Of a DNA stretch of 59,457 bases, positions 48,517-58,050 are shown piece by piece. The translations under genes were made by a program, and so were the position numbers. The DNA comes from Candidatus Lumbricidiphila eiseniae (lineage in GTDB: Bacteria > Actinomycetota > Actinomycetes > Actinomycetales > Microbacteriaceae), in NCBI GenBank assembly GCA_002529645.1, contig NAEP01000024.1:1-59457 (forward strand), written 5' to 3'. Below the pieces are notes generated by a model. The model had not been told where the DNA came from. It did no database searches and worked only from the letters and a program-made list of their open reading frames with translations. Within the stretch, counting starts at the first letter, position 1. Each line of letters starts with the position of its first letter.

Positions 48517-49421
48517 ATGTTGAACTATAGGAACTATTGGGTTGCGAGCGCAGCCGCGGAGGCCCTGGTAGCGTCAATGAACACCGCCCCTGCTGCCCAC
48601 GCCGCAATGCCAGAAGATTCGTCAAGTGAGACCAGTGCAGTGGTCCAGAAGATTCTCAACAAAGCACCGGAAACACTTCCCCCAGGCACACAATTGAAGT
48701 CAAATTCTACTGTCATCGCTACAATAATCACACCGCGCACTGACAAGAATATTGATGAAGTGATACCGCTTGTCGCATCAGTCTCGGCCAATGATCAAGA
48801 ACACTCATTAGTGGCGGAATCGGAAGTCCATCAAAGCCTGTTAACCCTCCTGAATAAGGGCTCCAGTACCGCGACATTTACCATAACTACTCCGGAGGGA
48901 TTCTCTGCCGAATTGGATACAGATGGTGGAATTCAATTGAAAATTCTGAGGGAAACATCATCATCCCATTCATAGCAAAACCGTGGGCAAGGGATGCTAT
49001 TGGCAAGAGCTTACCGACCAGTTACTCACTCGCCGGGACACTTATTACACAGCGAGTATCAACGCACGGTGCGAAGTTTCCCATCGTGGCTGACCCATCC
49101 ATACAGTGGATCCCATTTCCTGTCGTTGCGATGTGGGGTTGGCAAGCTGATACGGTTCGTAACGCTATTACGAGCTTCTTGGTGGCGGCAACGACAATTG
49201 GGTGCGTTGTAGCGGCCCGCACGAAAGTCCCTCACCTTGTTGTGAGTGTTTTTCTCTCTATCTGTTCTTTCCTTGGATTAGGTTCAGCGACAGGACTTTT
49301 CGGGAGCCTACGTGACATTATGAGCAGACGAGATTACTCACCAAATGTCTGCTATGGATTCCCATTACTTATCCGGCCTGGCGCTTCTATACGCACTATG
49401 CCAGCACGAGATTGTCAATAA
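48517..49421 (+). pseudogene. Secreted precursor-like protein with one frameshift
   Basis: The first frame (48517-48975) starts MLNYRNYWVASAAAEALVAS and reaches a likely cleavage site APAAHA, then AVVQKILNKAPETLPPGTQL. Around 48948 the coding sense moves to the -1 frame, giving AKPWARDAIGKSLPTSYSL, AGTLITQRVS and AKFPIVADPSIQW, then two membrane segments, ending at 49421. The pattern APWAKDANGxxxPTxYxxxG...YPVVADP is one I recall from secreted proteins of Microbacteriaceae and other actinobacteria, so the two halves were one gene. A one-base deletion is most likely; programmed frameshifting is less so. The DNA is low in G+C. Confidence 0.65.
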
Positions 49422-49435
49422 GGACAAACACTCTC

Positions 49436-49801
49436 ATGATTGTACGCCAAATCATTTTTGCGATTGTTACTACAGGGACTCTCTTTTTGATAGTAAAGAT
49501 TGCAAAAAATCTTGACTACTGGTTGGGAATAATAGGCATTTCCCTCCTCGGAGCCTGCGTAGTGATTCCCCTACACTATTTCATGTTCGTGCCGAAAGTC
49601 AAGCGTCTTCCGAAAGATATCCAAGCACGGTTTTGGTGGACACATTATATAAAAATATACGGTATGATCACCGTCGGTTCCGTCGCAATGATGCTCGCGG
49701 GCGAGTTGTGGCCCGGACTCTACGTGATGGTCTGCGCGTGCTTGAATATTCTGCGCCAAAGAGCCATTTACCGAAATCATTGTCGAGAACAACTCAAATA
49801 A
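49436..49801 (+). CDS. Small integral membrane protein
   Basis: 121 residues from ATG 49436, with AAGGA ten bases upstream; a TTG at 49412 overlaps the previous frame. Three to four membrane segments (IIFAIVTTGTLFLIVKIA, LGIIGISLLGACVVIPLHYFMF, IYGMITVGSVAMMLAGEL, YVMVCACLNIL) and a basic tail. It follows the frameshifted secreted protein in the same low-G+C patch. No family recognised; an accessory or immunity-like partner of that protein is possible but unproven. Confidence 0.65.
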   Translation: MIVRQIIFAIVTTGTLFLIVKIAKNLDYWLGIIGISLLGACVVIPLHYFMFVPKVKRLPKDIQARFWWTHYIKIYGMITVGSVAMMLAGELWPGLYVMVCACLNILRQRAIYRNHCREQLK

Positions 49802-50009
49802 GGCAAACGGCTAATTAATCCCGCACCCATGGTGCTTGGGCGCTCTCCTCCTGTCAATGGCAAAGACTATAGGCTCGTAGCCGTAAGTCTGTCCGAAGGC
49901 AGGTCTCGGCTGGACACGACATCCGCACGAAGCGCACCACCCCACCCTTCAAGCTGATGCTCCGTGTGGGACACACCGAGGCAGCATCCAAGTTACCTCA
50001 TCTAGAGAC

Positions 50010-50035
50010 ACCGACCGCGCTCTGCACGCATCGGT
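50010..50035 (-). terminator. Hairpin downstream of rpsA
   Basis: ACCGA at 50010-50014 pairs with TCGGT at 50031-50035 and GCG at 50017 with CGC at 50027, directly beyond the rpsA stop. There is no T-run after it on the minus strand, as is frequent in Actinobacteria. The rest of 49802-50009 shows only a small GCACC/GGTGC dyad at 49824-49836 and no gene. Confidence 0.5.
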
Positions 50036-51477
50036 CAGTTGCCGTTGAGTTTCTCCCGAAGCGCAGCAAGAGACTCATCGTCAGCGAGCGTACCGGAGCT
50101 GGCATCCTCATCTAAGAACGATGAGCCACCAAATTCACTGACCGGGGCAGGTTCCTTCTCAGACTCGGCAACCTGCTTCTTATGAGCTTCCCAACGTCCC
50201 TGGGCGGCAGCGTAGTCCTGTTCCCATTTCTCACGCTGCGACTCGAATCCCTCGCGCCACTCGTTGGTCTCAGGGTCGAAGCCATCCGGATACTTGTAGT
50301 TACCCTGTTCATCGTATTCAGTGAACATGCCGTAGAGAGCCGGGTCAAACTCCGCGCCTTCGGGGTCAACACCCTCGTTTGCCTGCTTGAGTGAGAGAGA
50401 AATACGACGACGCTCAAGATCGATGTCGATGACCTTAATGAACACCTCGTCATTGACTGATACAACCTGTTCGGCCAGTTCAATGTGTTTGCCGGACAGC
50501 TCAGAGATGTGAACGAGACCCTCAATGCCGTCAGCCACACGAACAAATGCACCGAACGGAACCAGTTTGGTGACCTTACCCGGTGCGATCTGTCCGATCG
50601 CGTGGGTGCGGGCGAAGAGCTGCCACGGGTCTTCTTGCGTTGCCTTCAGTGAGAGCGACACCCGCTCGCGATCGAGTTCAACAGAAATGACCTCAACAGT
50701 CACCTCTTGACCAACCTCAACAACCTCACTCGCGTGCTCGATGTGCTTCCATGAGAGTTCAGACACATGCACGAGACCGTCAACCCCGCCGAGATCGACG
50801 AAGGCACCGAAGTTGACGATTGAGGAGATGACACCTTTCCGAATCTGGCCCGGGTGGAGGTTGGCGAGGAAACTCGACCGAGACTCTGACTGAGTCTGTT
50901 CCAGCATCGCGCGGCGCGAAAGCACGACGTTGTTGCGATTCTTGTCGAGCTCGAGGATCTTTGCTTCAATCGGTTGACCGAGGTAGGGGGTAAGGTCACG
51001 TACCCGGCGAAGCTCAATGAGAGAGGCGGGAAGGAACCCACGAAGACCGATATCAACGATGAGCCCGCCCTTGACCACCTCGATAACCTGACCGGCCACC
51101 ACGCCGTCAGAATCCTTAACCTTCTCGATGTCGCCCCACGCACGCTCGTACTGCGCCCGCTTCTTAGAGAGAATGAGCCGACCCTCTTTGTCTTCCTTCT
51201 GAAGAACAAGCGCCTCGACCGTGTCACCGACACCGACAACATCATTCGGGTCAACATCGTGCTTAATGGAAAGTTCACGGGAGGGGATAACACCCTCGGT
51301 CTTGTAACCGACATCGAGCAAAACTTCGTCTCGATCGATCTTGACAACGGTGCCCTCGATGAGATCGCCGTCATTGAAGAACTTCAGTGTCTTCTCGACC
51401 GCGGCGAGAAAATCGTCAGCAGATCCGATGTCGTTGATCGCAACCTGCTTGGGTGCCTTGGTCGTTGCAATTGCCAT
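50035..51477 (-). CDS. rpsA: 30S ribosomal protein S1
   Basis: 480 residues, the actinobacterial four-domain form. Four S1 RNA-binding domains begin near residues 35 (GDLIEGTVVKIDRDEVLLDVGYKTEGVIP), 122 (GVVAGQVIEVVKGGLIVDIGLRGFLPAS), 210 (IRKGVISSIVNFGAFVDLGGVDGLVHVSE) and 295 (IAPGKVTKLVPFGAFVRVADGIEGLVHISE), followed by an acidic, Trp/Glu-rich tail. It helps mRNA bind to the ribosome. ATG 51477; the leader is about 200 bases long with only a weak GGAG. Confidence 0.96.
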   Translation of the reverse strand: MAIATTKAPKQVAINDIGSADDFLAAVEKTLKFFNDGDLIEGTVVKIDRDEVLLDVGYKTEGVIPSRELSIKHDVDPNDVVGVGDTVEALVLQKEDKEGRLILSKKRAQYERAWGDIEKVKDSDGVVAGQVIEVVKGGLIVDIGLRGFLPASLIELRRVRDLTPYLGQPIEAKILELDKNRNNVVLSRRAMLEQTQSESRSSFLANLHPGQIRKGVISSIVNFGAFVDLGGVDGLVHVSELSWKHIEHASEVVEVGQEVTVEVISVELDRERVSLSLKATQEDPWQLFARTHAIGQIAPGKVTKLVPFGAFVRVADGIEGLVHISELSGKHIELAEQVVSVNDEVFIKVIDIDLERRRISLSLKQANEGVDPEGAEFDPALYGMFTEYDEQGNYKYPDGFDPETNEWREGFESQREKWEQDYAAAQGRWEAHKKQVAESEKEPAPVSEFGGSSFLDEDASSGTLADDESLAALREKLNGN

Positions 51478-51684
51478 GTAGTAGATACTCCGTAATGGAC
51501 AGAATCAGGCCCAGCGCGAACACGATATGATGCTCGTCCCGCGGGAGGCGGTGGATTAGGGACGTCACACGGGTGACGGTCCATCCTAATGCGGTTTGCA
51601 TCGGAGCGGCAACAGCACCGGTTTTATGAGGCAACGATGGCCTGCTCAGAGGACCAGTTCACCACTCACGATGGCGGAATGCTG

Positions 51685-52461
51685 CTAACTCGCCGAGGCC
51701 GGTCGGATGATCGAGAAGAATGCACCCTGGGGGTCGCGCAACACAGCGACGCGCCCAACCGGTAGATTGAACGACGCGACGATGACGGATGCCCCCTGCG
51801 CTTTCGCCACACTGAGGGTGCTATCGAGGTTTGCGACGGTGAAGTACACATGCCAGTGGTTCAGTGCCGTGGATATGAGAGGCGGGGTTGAGCCCGCGAC
51901 ATCCACGCCGTCAACCGTGAAGTAGGTGTATCTCACTCCACCCAGTTGTGCTTCTCGCGCCACGCTGCCGAAGATCTCTTCATAGAACGGCACAGCCACC
52001 GCCTGGTTATCGGTGACCAGCTCATTCCAGGCCAGTGTGCCCGGCTCTTTGACGAGGCGTGCCCCAATGCGTCTTGAGGCCTGCCAGATCCCGAAGTCAG
52101 CTCCACTCGGGTCAGCGACCCAGGCCATCCGCCCGAGGGGGGGAAGGTCAAAGGCCGGCGTCACCACGGTTCCGCCAGCTCCCGCGACCCGGGAGAGCAC
52201 AGTGTCAATTCTGTCTGCGGCGATGTACGTGTTCCAGCGGGCAGGTACCTCCACGGGAGTGTTTTCCGGGTTATGTCCCGAGATTCCAGCGACGAAGAGG
52301 CCGTTCAGATCGGCCACCCAATACATACTGTTCTCAAGCATCGAGCTAACAAAGTTCCAGCCAAACAGGGCGCTATAGAACCGTTTGGATGCCTCAACAT
52401 CCGGAGATTGCAGGTCAATCCAGTTGGGTGTCCCCTGCGTGTACGAGATACGCGTCCCCAT
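51685..52461 (-). CDS. Two-domain VOC (glyoxalase/bleomycin-resistance superfamily) protein
   Basis: 258 residues made of two similar beta-alpha-beta-beta-beta modules: GTPNWIDLQSPDVEASKRFYSALFGWNF ... MAWVADPSGADFGIWQ, and GTLAWNELVTDNQAVAVPFYEEIFG ... VAVLRDPQGAFFSIIRP. Paired modules of this kind form a metal-binding or hydrophobic pocket; hydroxylase-like or resistance roles are known but cannot be assigned here. The first metal-ligand position near the N-terminus is Trp-Ile-Asp rather than His, so a non-metal binding role is possible. ATG 52461 follows AAGGAGAG. Confidence 0.88.
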   Translation of the reverse strand: MGTRISYTQGTPNWIDLQSPDVEASKRFYSALFGWNFVSSMLENSMYWVADLNGLFVAGISGHNPENTPVEVPARWNTYIAADRIDTVLSRVAGAGGTVVTPAFDLPPLGRMAWVADPSGADFGIWQASRRIGARLVKEPGTLAWNELVTDNQAVAVPFYEEIFGSVAREAQLGGVRYTYFTVDGVDVAGSTPPLISTALNHWHVYFTVANLDSTLSVAKAQGASVIVASFNLPVGRVAVLRDPQGAFFSIIRPASAS

Positions 52462-52757
52462 GAGGCTCTCCTTGGTTCATTGCCGTAAATGTATCGTAAT
52501 GGGTATTCTGGATGAAGATATCGCCAAAGCCTGGCTCCATAATGAGATGTCCCATAAGGCTCGTGTTTTGTTCGAAACCTGTGTGCCGAATCTCACCTCT
52601 TCCGCGGCACGGTGGTCGCAGAAAGGTACCAACCTTTGAGCGTATCTGCCAGGAGGATAGGGGCCATCACGAGCAAAGTCACCGCGGAAGAAGTCTCACA
52701 TGCCCGCTGTTGGTGTATCAAAATCGATGAGCCAGGCGGAGTTGTTGACTCTCCTCC

Positions 52758-53560
52758 GTGTTCAAGGTGGAAGCGCAGCACGTGGTGATGTTCGCGTTCA
52801 CTGAGCCAAGGGTTGCGCTTCTATGGGCACACATGATGGTCATGTGTCGTGAGGTTGAGCGGGTTCAAATCGAGAAGAGAGTGGATGCCGGGTGGTCTGT
52901 TCGGCAGATCGCTGTAGTGTTTGGGTCGGTCTGCGCCCACGGTGTCGCGGGAGACACCTCTGGAGCAGGTGGGTGCCACTGAACCAGAACGAGTCATACC
53001 CGCCTGTTTCGGGATGTTCGGTTACACATCTGCTCCGGTGACCACAACGCAGTACCTGACAGAACGGGCAGAACACCAATGCCGGAAACGAGCATCCAAC
53101 TTGCACCGGCCACGAGTGTTTGTGCGGGACCGGATAGTAGGGGTGGGTAATACACAAGCTCCGGGCCGGGTGGACACCCTCGGATGATCGCAGGCAGGTA
53201 TCGGATCGAGTTCCGAGAAAACCCGCGAATGTGGGTCAGTTACGACACGATCTACCAGTGGATCTACCACCCCCACCAACGCCACCGTCAATTGTGGCAG
53301 TACCTACCCCGCGCGCACCGACAACACCACAAAATTTTCAGGACCTGCGGGTGCGAAGATCACGTATCCCGTTCCGGGTGTCTATCCATGAACGCCTGAC
53401 ACACATCAACGACCGGTCCCTGTTCGGCCACCTGGGCATCAGACTCCATCGTGGGAGTAAGGTCGGCGGGTGATGGGATTCATACCGCGGCAGAACGAGT
53501 AAGAATACGATCATCAAGATACACGTAGAGTGTGATCAGGAGGGTGTCTCAACCAACGGC
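52758..53560 (+). pseudogene. IS30-type element, left end and frameshifted transposase
   Basis: Left inverted repeat 52758-52787 (GTGTTCAAGGTGGAAGCGCA...). Transposase pieces follow in shifting frames: MMVMCREVERVQIEKRVDAG, VRQIAVVFG, HRPRVFVRDRIV, MWVSYDTIYQWIYHPHQRHRQLWQYLPRAH, SIHERLTHINDRSLFGHLG, and after 53470 a GDGIHTAAER-like stretch. The sequence loses resemblance near 53560 and no right end was found. It is nearly parallel to the element at 47072. Bases 52462-52757 and 53561-53803 show no gene I can support. Confidence 0.7.
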
Positions 53561-53803
53561 CTCCACGAAGCCCACAGGTGCTCGACACCTTCCACACTGC
53601 CCGATCCCCGAGATCGCGTGCCTCGCCCGGACGCTACGAGCGTGGCGAGTGCAACTCCTCCTGAAGTCAACGCACTACTTATCGGTCTCATCAGTTACGA
53701 AGTTCACACCGGCATGGCCGATAAGTTTCGGAGTGTCAACGACATGCCAAATATGTTGTCTCTCGAACGCTGAACGCCCCGAGGCAACATAGCCACACTC
53801 ACG

Positions 53804-54604
53804 TCACCGCTGAGGAAGTCCACGGTACCGGAAGCTCAATACCGCTGCGCCCACGACAATAAGGATCCCAATTCCGAAAGCTGCAAGCTGCACTCCTACC
53901 GGCCACGTGTCCGGCACCGGAACGAGCAGTGCGGGTTGGTCGGGTGTTAGTGGTGCCCCCAGTGCAGCGGCGGCCCGAAAAGGAAGCAGGTCGCTGAGCC
54001 GTCCGAGCCAGGGAGCAATCGAGTTGGCCGCAGTGGATAACAAACCCTCAATGACAAGCGGACCAAGCAGTGTCAGAGCAGCGGCGGCTCCGGACGAGCG
54101 AAGGATGAGTGCAAAAGCAACACCGGTCACAGCCCATCCCACCGCCAGGATGAGGTGCCCAGAGACCGCAATCAGAACTGCAGGAACCGGAGGAAGCATC
54201 CCACCTGGTCGGATTACGAGAAGGAGAACCAGTGCTACTCCGGCACCGATGACCGCAAGGGCTGCTCCGAGCAGCGTTGACCCTGTCAAATATCCAAGTG
54301 CAAGTTTTAGTCGTCGGGGTTGGATGAGAGCGTGGGTGAACACCGTACCATCACCGAATTCGGCACCGACGAGGAGCGCTGCAAGCACACCGGCGACCGG
54401 CGGCGCGACAGAACCCCGTTGAATGATGAAAAGAACGATCTCTTCCACCGCAACCGACTGGCTGTCCGCGACGGCGCTTGCAAGTCCCGTGACCACGAGG
54501 GAAAATATTCCACCCACCACAACGACGAGAATAAAGGAGACAGGGATTGATCGACGATCACGCAGGCGCGCAAATTCGAGCCGGACCAAAGCGGGTGCAG
54601 TCAT
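53804..54604 (-). CDS. ABC-2 type transporter permease
   Basis: 266 residues with six predicted membrane segments. The start MTAPALVRLEFARLRDRRSIPVSFILVVVVGG and the coupling-helix region FGDGTVFTHALIQPRRLKLALGYL are characteristic of ABC-2 permeases. ATG 54604 shares a base with the stop of the upstream ATPase, its presumed partner. Last gene of the peptide/ABC operon. Confidence 0.88.
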   Translation of the reverse strand: MTAPALVRLEFARLRDRRSIPVSFILVVVVGGIFSLVVTGLASAVADSQSVAVEEIVLFIIQRGSVAPPVAGVLAALLVGAEFGDGTVFTHALIQPRRLKLALGYLTGSTLLGAALAVIGAGVALVLLLVIRPGGMLPPVPAVLIAVSGHLILAVGWAVTGVAFALILRSSGAAAALTLLGPLVIEGLLSTAANSIAPWLGRLSDLLPFRAAAALGAPLTPDQPALLVPVPDTWPVGVQLAAFGIGILIVVGAAVLSFRYRGLPQR

Positions 54605-55548
54605 CAGCTTGCTCCCGAGACGGTAGACGCTGTACCGTCCGTTGTTTGTTTCAGAGCCGCACGAAATGCTTCATCGGGGCGAGCTTCGTCCTCGAAAAGT
54701 TCGGTAACTAGTAGCTTCTCTCGCTGAGCCGACCGCGCCAGAGTCTCGGCCCGAAGGCCGCTGACTCTGTATCGCCCTCGAGTAACACTCAGCACAACGC
54801 CCCCGAGTCGCTCGATGAGTTGAGCGAGGTGAGCCGGGTCGTCGGAACGGACTCGCAGCACTCCGCCAGCCCCGAGTGTGAGAAACTCTTTGAGAGTCGT
54901 CTGCACACGCAGTTTTCCGCCGTCAAGAAGGAGGATGTCGTCGGCGAGCCCCGCTGTCGTGTCAAGGTCGTGTGAGGAAAGAAGGATCGTGCACCCTCGC
55001 CCTGTGAGTTCGAGGAGCAGGCCGCTGAGGTGTTCGCGACCGAAAGGATCGAGCCCATTGCCAGGTTCATCAAGAACCAGGATACGAGGCTCTCCTAAGA
55101 GGGCCGCAGCAAGGGAGAGTCGTTGTCGCATTCCGAGTGAAAAGTCACCGACACGGGGTCCCCGACTGGTGGACAATCCTACCGAGTCAAGCGCTGGCGC
55201 TATTGTCTCTGTCGGAAGACCAGCCCCAGCGGCGATAACCGCGAGGTGTCGGCAGGCAGTATGCTTGGGATACGCATACACTGTGTCGAGCATCACTCCC
55301 ACCGTCCGGGCCGGGTAACGGAGTTCCTGGTAACGCTTCCCGTTAAAGAGGGTCTTCCCTGACCCGTTGTCAAGAGAAAGCATCAGCCTAAGGGTTGTTG
55401 TTTTGCCAGCGCCGTTCTGCCCTAGAAGCGCCACGATTCTCCCCGGAGGAATGGCGAAACTGACGTCGTCGAGAATCATCCGACCGTCCCTCTGCCAACT
55501 GAGGTGTTGTGCCTCGATTGCATACCGAACGGCCGCGGTACTACTCAC
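54604..55548 (-). CDS. ABC transporter ATPase (CcmA/BcrA-like)
   Basis: 314 residues. Walker A LLGQNGAGKTTTLR, Q-loop VGVMLDTVYAYPKHTACRHL, signature FSLGMRQRLSLAAALLG, Walker B ILVLDEPGNGLDP, H-loop SSHDLDTT, and a C-terminal 80-residue extension typical of the export ATPases of bacteriocin-immunity/drug-resistance systems. It overlaps its neighbours by 1 and 4 bases. Probably energises the 266-residue permease. Confidence 0.92.
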   Translation of the reverse strand: MSSTAAVRYAIEAQHLSWQRDGRMILDDVSFAIPPGRIVALLGQNGAGKTTTLRLMLSLDNGSGKTLFNGKRYQELRYPARTVGVMLDTVYAYPKHTACRHLAVIAAGAGLPTETIAPALDSVGLSTSRGPRVGDFSLGMRQRLSLAAALLGEPRILVLDEPGNGLDPFGREHLSGLLLELTGRGCTILLSSHDLDTTAGLADDILLLDGGKLRVQTTLKEFLTLGAGGVLRVRSDDPAHLAQLIERLGGVVLSVTRGRYRVSGLRAETLARSAQREKLLVTELFEDEARPDEAFRAALKQTTDGTASTVSGAS

Positions 55549-56180
55549 TGAGCCGTTCCGAGAACGATGTCCTCGGCGCTTGATTCTTCTGCCCCGTCGC
55601 CATGGGCAACGAGAAGAACTCTCGAGGTTATTGACCAGGCATCGATCTCACTACGAAGCGTTTCGATGCCGTGCGCATCAAGGCCGATAAACGGTTCATC
55701 CAGAACAACCAGTGAACCTACGCCCAGTGTACAAAGGATGACCCACAGTTTACGAGCGTTGCCGGTCGAGAGCTCTCCCGCGGGAGAGTCCAGCCACTCG
55801 CCTGCGCCGTAGTGATCCCATCGTGCAAGAGCGTCTACAGGGTCGGTGCCTCGTGCTCGGCTGGCGAGAACGAGATGATCATGGGCGCTCATCTGCGGGT
55901 ACAGGGCAAGTGCCGTGCGACAGATGTTTCGCGCGGCTCGTGCCGCTGGTCGGTCTGCCGGGATGCCTCCGATTTGCACGCTTCCCCGCTGCGGGCGAAG
56001 GTATCCGGATATAAGCTCAACAAGGGTGCTCTTCCCCGTGCCGTTCTTCCCGCGAATCCGGCTGAGACCAGGACCCGTTCGGGTCAGTGTGAAATCTTTG
56101 AAAACAGCCGACTCACGGGTGTACCCCGCGGTCACGTGATCGAGAACGAAGGTCGGTGCAGAATTCGTGAACTGAAACAT
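55545..56180 (-). CDS. ABC transporter ATPase with atypical signature
   Basis: 211 residues. Walker A IRGKNGTGKSTLVELISGYLRP, Walker B SLVVLDEPFIGLDAHG and H-loop VAHGD. The C-loop reads LSTGNARKLWVIL instead of LSGGQ. ATG 56180 lies within the end of the 495-residue membrane gene (49-base overlap). Short for an ABC ATPase, as in exporters of the SkfE/YydI size class. Likely partner of the 495-residue protein. Confidence 0.88.
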   Translation of the reverse strand: MFQFTNSAPTFVLDHVTAGYTRESAVFKDFTLTRTGPGLSRIRGKNGTGKSTLVELISGYLRPQRGSVQIGGIPADRPAARAARNICRTALALYPQMSAHDHLVLASRARGTDPVDALARWDHYGAGEWLDSPAGELSTGNARKLWVILCTLGVGSLVVLDEPFIGLDAHGIETLRSEIDAWSITSRVLLVAHGDGAEESSAEDIVLGTAQ

Positions 56181-57619
56181 ATGAGAGCAACTCCCCAGAT
56201 AAGGACGGCGGTGATGGCAGCGAGAATGTCACAACCCGGTTGCCGAGCAAATACAAGAGCAATCACGGGCGAGGCCACGGTAATGGTGACGAGCATCGAG
56301 AGGATCGATGTGCTCGTGGAATCGTCACTGTTTCGTGTCGGTGGAATGAGTGCATCGGAGAAAAGGGCAGCGCCGGCCGTCGCAACCGCCACGACGAGGA
56401 TCATGACCGCGACAAACTCGACTCCCAGGGCGATGAGTGTGATTGCCCCGAGCAGACCGACGGTAAACGGGAAAGCAGCGAACTGCACGGACAGGGCAGT
56501 AACCAAACGTGTCCTTGACACACCCCACTCCCACAGAACCCGTAACTGAGTGGCCCGCGCGCGCGGCCCGTGCCGGGCCATGAACGGATCTGCTCCGAGC
56601 AGTACGAACATCGCGGCGGATCCGGCCACGGACTCCAGGAGGACATCAGGGTTTTCAGGTATTGGCCCACCCGCCACCCGCCAGGTGACAGAGGCCGCTG
56701 CAGCGAAGATCGCGATCGTAAGTAGCCGCTGCGGCAGATAACGGGCTCGATCGGCACGCCACTCCCGTCTTCCCCCACGAAATAGTGTGGGTCGCGGCAT
56801 CAATGGGACGAGACGAGTCCGGCGAGCGCTCTTATCTCCGAGGGTGAAACCGCAATAGCGGAGTCGTCGCGCGAAGACAGGATACAGAATCACACCAGCA
56901 ACGGTCAGGGTCACAAAGATAAGGAGGAGAACCGGTGTCACCTCCTCAAGAAAATGCAGCAGTGCATCCCCTACATACGACGTGATGATGTTTGCACCGA
57001 AGGCTCCACTGAATACGCCGAGAACCCCACCGAGAATGAAGCCGAAGAAGGACCAAAATATCCCGACCGGGCGTTTTGCTGCCCCCGCTGCCAGCGCGGC
57101 CGTCACCCAGGCGTGCGAGAGAAAGAATCCGATCGGAGCGATGACAAGAGTGGCTCGGAGAGCGGCAGGTGCCTCGGAAGCGCTGGCCGCTACTGCGGCA
57201 CCGGTAAGAAACGCCCCGGCGTAAACTGGAAGGGAAAAGACGACAACGTAAATAAAATGAACCCGTTCAGCGGTGAGATCCAACGTGCGGAAGAAGCTCC
57301 GATTCGGTGACCGACGCACAACATCACGGCGTTCCCCAAAAATATCGCGGACACCGTTGGCCGTGCAAGAAATCACAATCATGACGAGCACGAAGATCGC
57401 GATCACCGTTCGGGCGGAAGCAGTGTCGCCTCCAAAAAATGTCGGCAACAGTCGAGTGACGGTGACTGCCACAACCACCACAAAGAAAGCTGCGACTGCG
57501 ACTCCGGCCAGAATGACCCGTCGGAGCGTAACGAGCGTGAGAGGCACGCGAATCGAATGGAGTAACTCGATAAGCGCGAAGTCAATGACCACGCTGAGCA
57601 GGCGCACTACTACCGTCAC
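56132..57619 (-). CDS. Large polytopic membrane protein, probable ABC permease
   Basis: 495 residues from GTG 57619, which overlaps the upstream stop as GTGA; an in-frame extension to 57694 is less likely. About 12 membrane segments in two halves split by a hydrophilic stretch (RRLRYCGFTLGDKSARRTRLVPLMPRP, then RRGGRREWRADRARYLPQ as seen around residue 285-320). I do not recognise a named family with certainty; the size and place before a small ATPase resemble SkfF-like exporters. Inferred to form a transporter with the following ATPase. Confidence 0.8.
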   Translation of the reverse strand: MTVVVRLLSVVIDFALIELLHSIRVPLTLVTLRRVILAGVAVAAFFVVVVAVTVTRLLPTFFGGDTASARTVIAIFVLVMIVISCTANGVRDIFGERRDVVRRSPNRSFFRTLDLTAERVHFIYVVVFSLPVYAGAFLTGAAVAASASEAPAALRATLVIAPIGFFLSHAWVTAALAAGAAKRPVGIFWSFFGFILGGVLGVFSGAFGANIITSYVGDALLHFLEEVTPVLLLIFVTLTVAGVILYPVFARRLRYCGFTLGDKSARRTRLVPLMPRPTLFRGGRREWRADRARYLPQRLLTIAIFAAAASVTWRVAGGPIPENPDVLLESVAGSAAMFVLLGADPFMARHGPRARATQLRVLWEWGVSRTRLVTALSVQFAAFPFTVGLLGAITLIALGVEFVAVMILVVAVATAGAALFSDALIPPTRNSDDSTSTSILSMLVTITVASPVIALVFARQPGCDILAAITAVLIWGVALICFSSRILHRPSFSIT

Positions 57620-58050
57620 CGGAGATGGCTGCCGGTTGATGAAGGTCGTGACTCGGAAACCACAACAATGATCGCAATCGTGGCGATGAAGCACAACAGG
57701 CCAGCAATCATTGAGAAGATTCCCGAAACAGGACCGCGCACAAGGTCACCCAAGGCAGTCGCATGGCCGAATCCAACGAGCGCAAACAGAACTGCGCTAG
57801 GCAACACCCAACGATCAGTCGGTAGAAACGCGCGAATCAACATGAAAACTGCGGCCACTGCCAGGATACAGGCAAGTGCAACCCGAACTGACTCAGCAGA
57901 GATCCTGGTAATTTTCGGATCCGGTCCCCAAAATATAAGGGCCGCAACAGCGGCACTCAACACAGCAATGGCATACGCCGTCGGACGGATTCCGCGACCA
58001 ACGACCCGACGCAAGGTCGAAGGAGTGTCCGGCGGTTCAGGAGAATTCAC
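57616..58050 (-). CDS. Small four-segment membrane protein
   Basis: 144 residues from GTG 58050 (GTGA overlap with the previous stop): MNSPEPPDTPSTLRRVVGRG, then four membrane segments (AYAIAVLSAAVAALIFWG, VALACILAVAAVFMLIRAF, WVLPSAVLFALVGFGHA, IFSMIAGLLCFIATIAIIVVV). No family recognised. Such a protein in a peptide-export operon could give immunity or aid processing; this is inference. Confidence 0.75.
   Translation of the reverse strand: MNSPEPPDTPSTLRRVVGRGIRPTAYAIAVLSAAVAALIFWGPDPKITRISAESVRVALACILAVAAVFMLIRAFLPTDRWVLPSAVLFALVGFGHATALGDLVRGPVSGIFSMIAGLLCFIATIAIIVVVSESRPSSTGSHLR

Noticed and set aside
49802..50009. tRNA or small RNA gene before rpsA
   Set aside because: No cloverleaf or conserved TTCGA arm could be built; only short dyads are present.
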